NCBI RefSeq assembly: GCF_004357995.1
Contig: NZ_SMTK01000002.1
Coordinates: 1 to 64,000 of the forward strand
Direction: 5' to 3'
Length of the DNA: 64,000 nt
Source of the DNA: Arthrobacter crusticola
Lineage (GTDB): Bacteria; Actinomycetota; Actinomycetes; Actinomycetales; Micrococcaceae
Under the pieces are notes generated by a model. The model had not been told where the DNA came from. It saw only the letters and a list, made by a program, of their open reading frames with translations, and did not search any database. Numbering within the stretch: position 1 is the first letter of the stretch; the number at the start of each line of letters is the position of its first letter. The position numbers and the translations under genes are program-made. Below, piece after piece: positions 60,181-64,000 of the stretch.

Positions 60181-61821
60181 TCACCCGGGGAGGCCTGCCG
60201 CGTCGAGGATGCGGTAGGCGTAGCCCTGCTCGGCGAGGAAGCGCTGCCGCTTGGCGGCGAAGTCCTGGTCGAGGGTGTCGCGGGCGACCACTGTGTAGAA
60301 GCGGGCGGCGCGTCCATCGGCCTTGGGCCGCAGCAGCCGGCCCAGGCGCTGGGCCTCCTCCTGGCGCGAGCCGAAGGACCCCGAGACCTGGATGGCGACC
60401 GAGGCCTCGGGCAGGTCGATCGAAAAGTTGGCCACCTTCGACACCACCAGAGTCGAAATCTCCCCGCTGCGGAAGGCGGCGAAGAGCCGCTGGCGCTCCT
60501 TCACGGAGGTGTCGCCCTTGATCACCGGCGCGTGCAGCCGTTCGCCGAGGTCATCGAGCTGGTCCAGGTACTGCCCGATGACCAGCAGCTGTTCGCCCTT
60601 GTGGGCGGCGGCGAGCTTCTCGACGACGCCGGACTTGGTGTCCGACGTCGCGCACAGCCGGTACTTGTCGCCGTCCTCGGCCATGGCGTAGGCCACGCGT
60701 TCGTCCCGCGGCAGGTCGACGCGGACCTCGACGCAATCGGCCGGGGCGATGTACCCCTGGGACTCGATGTCCTTCCAGGGTGCGTCATACCGCTTGGGGC
60801 CGATCAGCGAGAAGACCTCACCCTCGCGGCCGTCTTCCCGGACGAGGGTTGCGGTGAGGCCGAGGCGGCGCCGTGCCTGCAGGTCGGCCGTCATCTTGAA
60901 GATGGGCGCCGGGAGCAGGTGGACCTCGTCGTAGACGATCAGGCCCCAGTCGTTCTTATCGAGCAGCTCAAGGTGCGGGTAGAGCCCACCGCGCCGGGTG
61001 GTGAGGACCTGGTAGGTGGCGATGGTCACCGGCCGGACCTCCTTCACGGCGCCCGAGTACTCACCGATGTCCGACTCGGTCAGCGAGGTGCGCTTCAGTA
61101 GTTCGTCCTTCCACTGCCGGGCGGAAACGGTGTTCGTGACGAGGATCAGGGTGGTGGTCTGGCTGGTGGCCATGGCCGCCGCCCCGACGATGGTCTTGCC
61201 TGCGCCGCAGGGCAGCACAACAACCCCGGACCCGCCGGAGAAGAAACTGTCGGCCGCCAGCTTCTGGTAGGGCCGCAGCGACCAGCCGTCCTCGGTCAGG
61301 GCGATGGGGTGGGGGGTGCCGTCGACGTACCCGGCAAGGTCTTCGGCCGGCCAGCCCAGTTTGAGCAGCAGCTGCTTGAGCTGGCCGCGCTGCGAGGAGT
61401 GAACGACGACGGTTTCACCGTCGATACGCGGACCAAGCAGGGGCGCGATCTTCCTCGCGTGCAGGACCTCCTCAAGCACCGGGTAGTCCGTGGTGCGCAG
61501 GACCAGCCCGTGCTGGGGGTCCTTCTCCAGCCGCAGCCGACCGTAGCGGGACATCGTGTCCTCGATGTCGATCAGCAGGGCGTGGGGGACGGGGAAGCGG
61601 GAGTATGACAGCAGGGTGTCGAGGACCTGCTCGGCGTCGAGACCGGCGGCGCGTGCGTTCCACAGTCCCAGCGGAGTCAGGCGGTAGCTGTGGACGTGTT
61701 CAGGGGCACGCTCAAGCTCCGCAAAAGGCGCGATGGCATGGCGCGCCTCGTCGGCCTGCGGGTGGTCGACCTCCAGCAGGAGGGTCTTGTCGCTCTGGAC
61801 GATCAGCGGTCCATCAGCCAT
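60181..61821 (-). CDS. XPB-type DNA repair helicase (ERCC3-like)
   Basis: 546 residues. N-terminal XPB_DRD-like domain, then a superfamily-2 helicase: Walker A LPCGAGKTIVGAA, DEVH in IVYDEVHLLPAP, motif III GLTATLVREDGREGE with the XPB-specific RED motif (REDG), then the ThM-like RRLGL region, motif V and VI QVSGSFGSRQEEAQRLGRLLRPK. Matches mycobacterial Rv0861c. Role in repair or transcription. ATG 61821 overlaps the end of the upstream gene by 8 bases (coupled). Confidence 0.95.
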   Translation of the reverse strand: MADGPLIVQSDKTLLLEVDHPQADEARHAIAPFAELERAPEHVHSYRLTPLGLWNARAAGLDAEQVLDTLLSYSRFPVPHALLIDIEDTMSRYGRLRLEKDPQHGLVLRTTDYPVLEEVLHARKIAPLLGPRIDGETVVVHSSQRGQLKQLLLKLGWPAEDLAGYVDGTPHPIALTEDGWSLRPYQKLAADSFFSGGSGVVVLPCGAGKTIVGAAAMATSQTTTLILVTNTVSARQWKDELLKRTSLTESDIGEYSGAVKEVRPVTIATYQVLTTRRGGLYPHLELLDKNDWGLIVYDEVHLLPAPIFKMTADLQARRRLGLTATLVREDGREGEVFSLIGPKRYDAPWKDIESQGYIAPADCVEVRVDLPRDERVAYAMAEDGDKYRLCATSDTKSGVVEKLAAAHKGEQLLVIGQYLDQLDDLGERLHAPVIKGDTSVKERQRLFAAFRSGEISTLVVSKVANFSIDLPEASVAIQVSGSFGSRQEEAQRLGRLLRPKADGRAARFYTVVARDTLDQDFAAKRQRFLAEQGYAYRILDAAGLPG

Positions 61822-64000
61822 CGGAGGTCCCTTCGATAATTTCAACATCCATCACCCGGTGCACCGAGACAACCTTCTCGACCTGCCGCACCGGATCGAA
61901 AACCCGCACCCTGCCGCCGGAGACCGACAGGGGCACAAGGACCTGCCGGACGGCGTTGCCCTGGCTGTCGGCGGTTCCGAGGCGCACCGGGGAGCGCTGC
62001 CGGATGGCGGTGCGCAACGTCTCGAGTCCGAGCAGGGTTTCCCCTTCGGGGCCCGCCACCCGTCCGGACGCCTGCCGGGCGCCGGCCCGCAGTGACACCA
62101 CCTGGGCGGCGATCTCCTCCTCGGTGATGGACCACGGGCCGGACCGGGTGCGCGCAGGCCCTGCGGGCAGGGCCGGCGACGGCGCCGATGGTGGGGCGGG
62201 GGCCTGGGGAGGGGCACTGCCGGATGGGGTGGGGTGCTCGGGGGCGGGCGTATAGCCAAGGTCCCGCAGCAGCGCCGTGAGCTCGTCGGCGCCTGCACGG
62301 GCTGCCACGACGGTCGGAGCGAGCTTGACCACACCCAGCGCCGCGGCGCGCGGATCGGCAAGCAGGGCCTCGACGGCGGCGTCGTCGTCGGTGCGCAGGT
62401 AGCTGCCCGCGCTTCCCACCCGGAGGGCGCCGTACCGGGCGGCGGTATCTTCGACGAGGTAGGTGAGGGCCTGGGGCAGGTCGGTTGCCGAATGCCGGGT
62501 CAGGAAGGCGAGAATCGACTTGGCGTCCTGCCCCGCGTCAAGAGCCGGACGGATCGAGGCCGGTGAAAACCGGTAGGTCGTGGCCGGCCCCCTGCCCTCG
62601 GGTGCCGCCAGCAGCAGCAGCTCCCGCGCCACCGCCGGGTCGAGGTACCCGGGGGCGACTGCGGTGAGGTCCGCCTGGACGACGAAGTGGCTCACGGGCG
62701 CCGGGAGGGCTTCCCGGACCGCGGCGGCGGCCTCCGGCAGGCGGTCCTGCTGCACGAGCTCCCCGATGGGAGTCAGGGCACCGCCGCCGAAGAGCCCCAG
62801 CGCCTCCGCCTCGGCCAGGATTCCGGGGACGAGACGTTCGAAGCGCCGACGGAGCCGGGGCTGGTGCCAGGCGAGCCGCGCGGTCAGGGAGGAGGCGTCG
62901 ATGCCTGCCGCTGCGGCGCCGTCGTGTTCGGCGGTCAGTTCGACGGCGGCGTCGAGCACCCGCCGGCGCACCCGGGGTGCGTCGGGGCGGGAGGCCTCGG
63001 CGGCCAGCGCGTTGATGGTGGCCCCGTCGGGGGATCGAGTTCCCACCATCGCGGGGGCGCGCTCGAGGTCGAGCCATCCGTCGGCCAGGGCCAGCCACAG
63101 CGCCTCCCGGTCGCCGGCGGCTGCGGCCGCCCCGGTGGGCTTCCACCGTGAGTCGTCGACATCGAGCCCGAGCAGGCCCGCGCCGGCGGCGAGCTCAAGG
63201 AGCCACGGCGTGGCGGCCGGCTCGACCTGCAGAGCCTCGGTCAGCCGCTTCACTTCCCGCACGCCGACGCCGCCCGAGCGCAGGGTGGCCACCGGGGTGG
63301 GTCCGCCGGGGGCCAGCAGGGCATCCACGAGGCGCAGGGTCTCGGCGACGGCGCTGTGGGCGGCGTTGTCACGGACCGCAGGGCGCACCGGGCGGAGGTC
63401 GGGATCCGGTGGCGCGGCCTGCAGCGAAGCGGCGATCCGGTGCCCCCGCACCGCCCTGCCCACGCTGCGGGGCAGCTCCACATGGGCGATGTCGAGAGGC
63501 GCGAGCAGCCCGTGCCCGAGCAGCCAGTCCACCGGAGCCGCGGCGGGCCCGGGCCGGTACCCGGCGCGGGCCGCGGCGGGAACGACGCCTACGGGCGCTC
63601 CGGCGAGCCGCTCAAGCAGCTCCGCAGCGCCCGTCGGGGCCGCGGCCAGCAGGACGTTCCAGTCCGTCGGACGTCCGACGGCGCCGGACAGCTCATGGGC
63701 GGCGGCCTCAGGATCCGGGGTCGGACCCAACGCGATGCCGAGCGACCGGACCCGCCCGGCCGCCTCCAGGAGCTGCCCGCCAAAGCCGGGCAGGACGCGG
63801 ACGAGGGTCTCGAGCGGGCGGCCAAGGCCGGCGGGGTACGGTCCGAGCGCCTCGGCCAGTGCGCCGACGGGAACGTAGCAGGTACCGGCCGGCGTCGAGC
63901 CGTTCGTCGCTCCGTCCTTCGGCTTTCCGACCTGCGACACCGGGGGAGCCTGCAGCAGGGCCCGTGCGGTGAGCTGAGCCAGGACCGGCTCGAGCACCGG
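61814..64000 (-). CDS. Helicase-associated (Rv0862c-like) protein, partial at the 5' end
   Basis: At least 727 residues in the window; the true start is past the right edge. It is the conserved neighbour of XPB in actinobacteria, with repeated Leu/Ala-rich helical segments and the C-terminal block LGYTPAPEHPTPSG, IRQRSPVRLGTADSQGNAVRQVLVPLSVSGGRVRVFDPVRQVEKVVSVHRVMDVEII, a small beta-rich WYL-like fold. It probably works with XPB as a regulator or DNA-binding partner. XPB follows with an 8-base overlap. Confidence 0.88.
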   Translation of the reverse strand, partial: PVLEPVLAQLTARALLQAPPVSQVGKPKDGATNGSTPAGTCYVPVGALAEALGPYPAGLGRPLETLVRVLPGFGGQLLEAAGRVRSLGIALGPTPDPEAAAHELSGAVGRPTDWNVLLAAAPTGAAELLERLAGAPVGVVPAAARAGYRPGPAAAPVDWLLGHGLLAPLDIAHVELPRSVGRAVRGHRIAASLQAAPPDPDLRPVRPAVRDNAAHSAVAETLRLVDALLAPGGPTPVATLRSGGVGVREVKRLTEALQVEPAATPWLLELAAGAGLLGLDVDDSRWKPTGAAAAAGDREALWLALADGWLDLERAPAMVGTRSPDGATINALAAEASRPDAPRVRRRVLDAAVELTAEHDGAAAAGIDASSLTARLAWHQPRLRRRFERLVPGILAEAEALGLFGGGALTPIGELVQQDRLPEAAAAVREALPAPVSHFVVQADLTAVAPGYLDPAVARELLLLAAPEGRGPATTYRFSPASIRPALDAGQDAKSILAFLTRHSATDLPQALTYLVEDTAARYGALRVGSAGSYLRTDDDAAVEALLADPRAAALGVVKLAPTVVAARAGADELTALLRDLGYTPAPEHPTPSGSAPPQAPAPPSAPSPALPAGPARTRSGPWSITEEEIAAQVVSLRAGARQASGRVAGPEGETLLGLETLRTAIRQRSPVRLGTADSQGNAVRQVLVPLSVSGGRVRVFDPVRQVEKVVSVHRVMDVEIIEGTSDG

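Noticed and set aside
57589-61101. A 1170-codon open frame on the plus strand
   Set aside because: It runs antisense to the histidine kinase, response regulator and XPB genes. Long antisense frames are normal at this GC content, and its product has no domain logic.

Overview
The window is high-GC actinobacterial chromosome, most like Arthrobacter and related Micrococcaceae. Reasons: strong G/C third-codon positions; several starts placed 6-7 bases after a TANNNT box (leaderless transcription); and typical actinobacterial families such as DUF4032, DUF3263 next to a LytR_C protein, WXG100, an iron (DtxR/IdeR-type) box, double CIRCE in front of groEL, and an XPB helicase next to its helicase-associated partner (the Rv0861c/Rv0862c arrangement of mycobacteria). 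No rRNA, CRISPR array, insertion sequence or intact prophage was seen.

0-10.5 kb is a carbohydrate and osmoprotection block. A LacI regulator sits behind a GH13 alpha-glucosidase, with two LacI-type operators upstream. Then come a DUF4190 membrane protein, a DUF4032 protein, a MsmK/UgpC-type sugar ABC ATPase without its permeases, and overlapping otsA/otsB for trehalose synthesis. A membrane-anchored DsbA-like protein and tRNA-Thr close the block. 10.7-20 kb is patchy: tRNA-like relics, a frameshifted small membrane gene, members of a three-copy unknown membrane family, a VOC protein, many small hypotheticals, an alpha/beta hydrolase and an APH-type phosphotransferase.

20-32 kb holds the third paralog next to a CPBP protease, a cold-shock-domain protein, a YgiB/YgiC-like pair (lipoprotein plus glutathionylspermidine-synthase-like ATP-grasp enzyme), an M50 membrane protein, a MerR-controlled membrane protein, two coupled DUF1801 genes (one broken), a PEBP protein, an exported L,D-transpeptidase-like/LGFP protein, an SRAP protein and a lipoprotein HNH nuclease with an Excalibur domain.

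32.9-44 kb has the two most unusual genes. One is an 849-residue adenylation / carrier / membrane-acyltransferase fusion behind an iron box. The other is a 779-residue exported coiled coil with one cysteine near each end. Around them are DUF1684, two NTF2-like proteins, GlsB-like, TetR, two metallophosphoesterases and an HNH nuclease with a possible EVE-like N-terminus. 44.2-47.9 kb looks like a stress island (small acidic proteins, a baeRF/Vms1-like protein, a CBS protein) in which several genes share a palindrome also found before otsA.

47.9-64 kb is more housekeeping: an epimerase and aldo/keto reductase in one operon, a FemAB-family protein, a ThrE exporter, Ung, DUF3263 plus LytR_C, a TM2 protein, groEL under double CIRCE, an orphan WXG100, an OmpR-type two-component system, and the XPB helicase with its partner running off the right edge.
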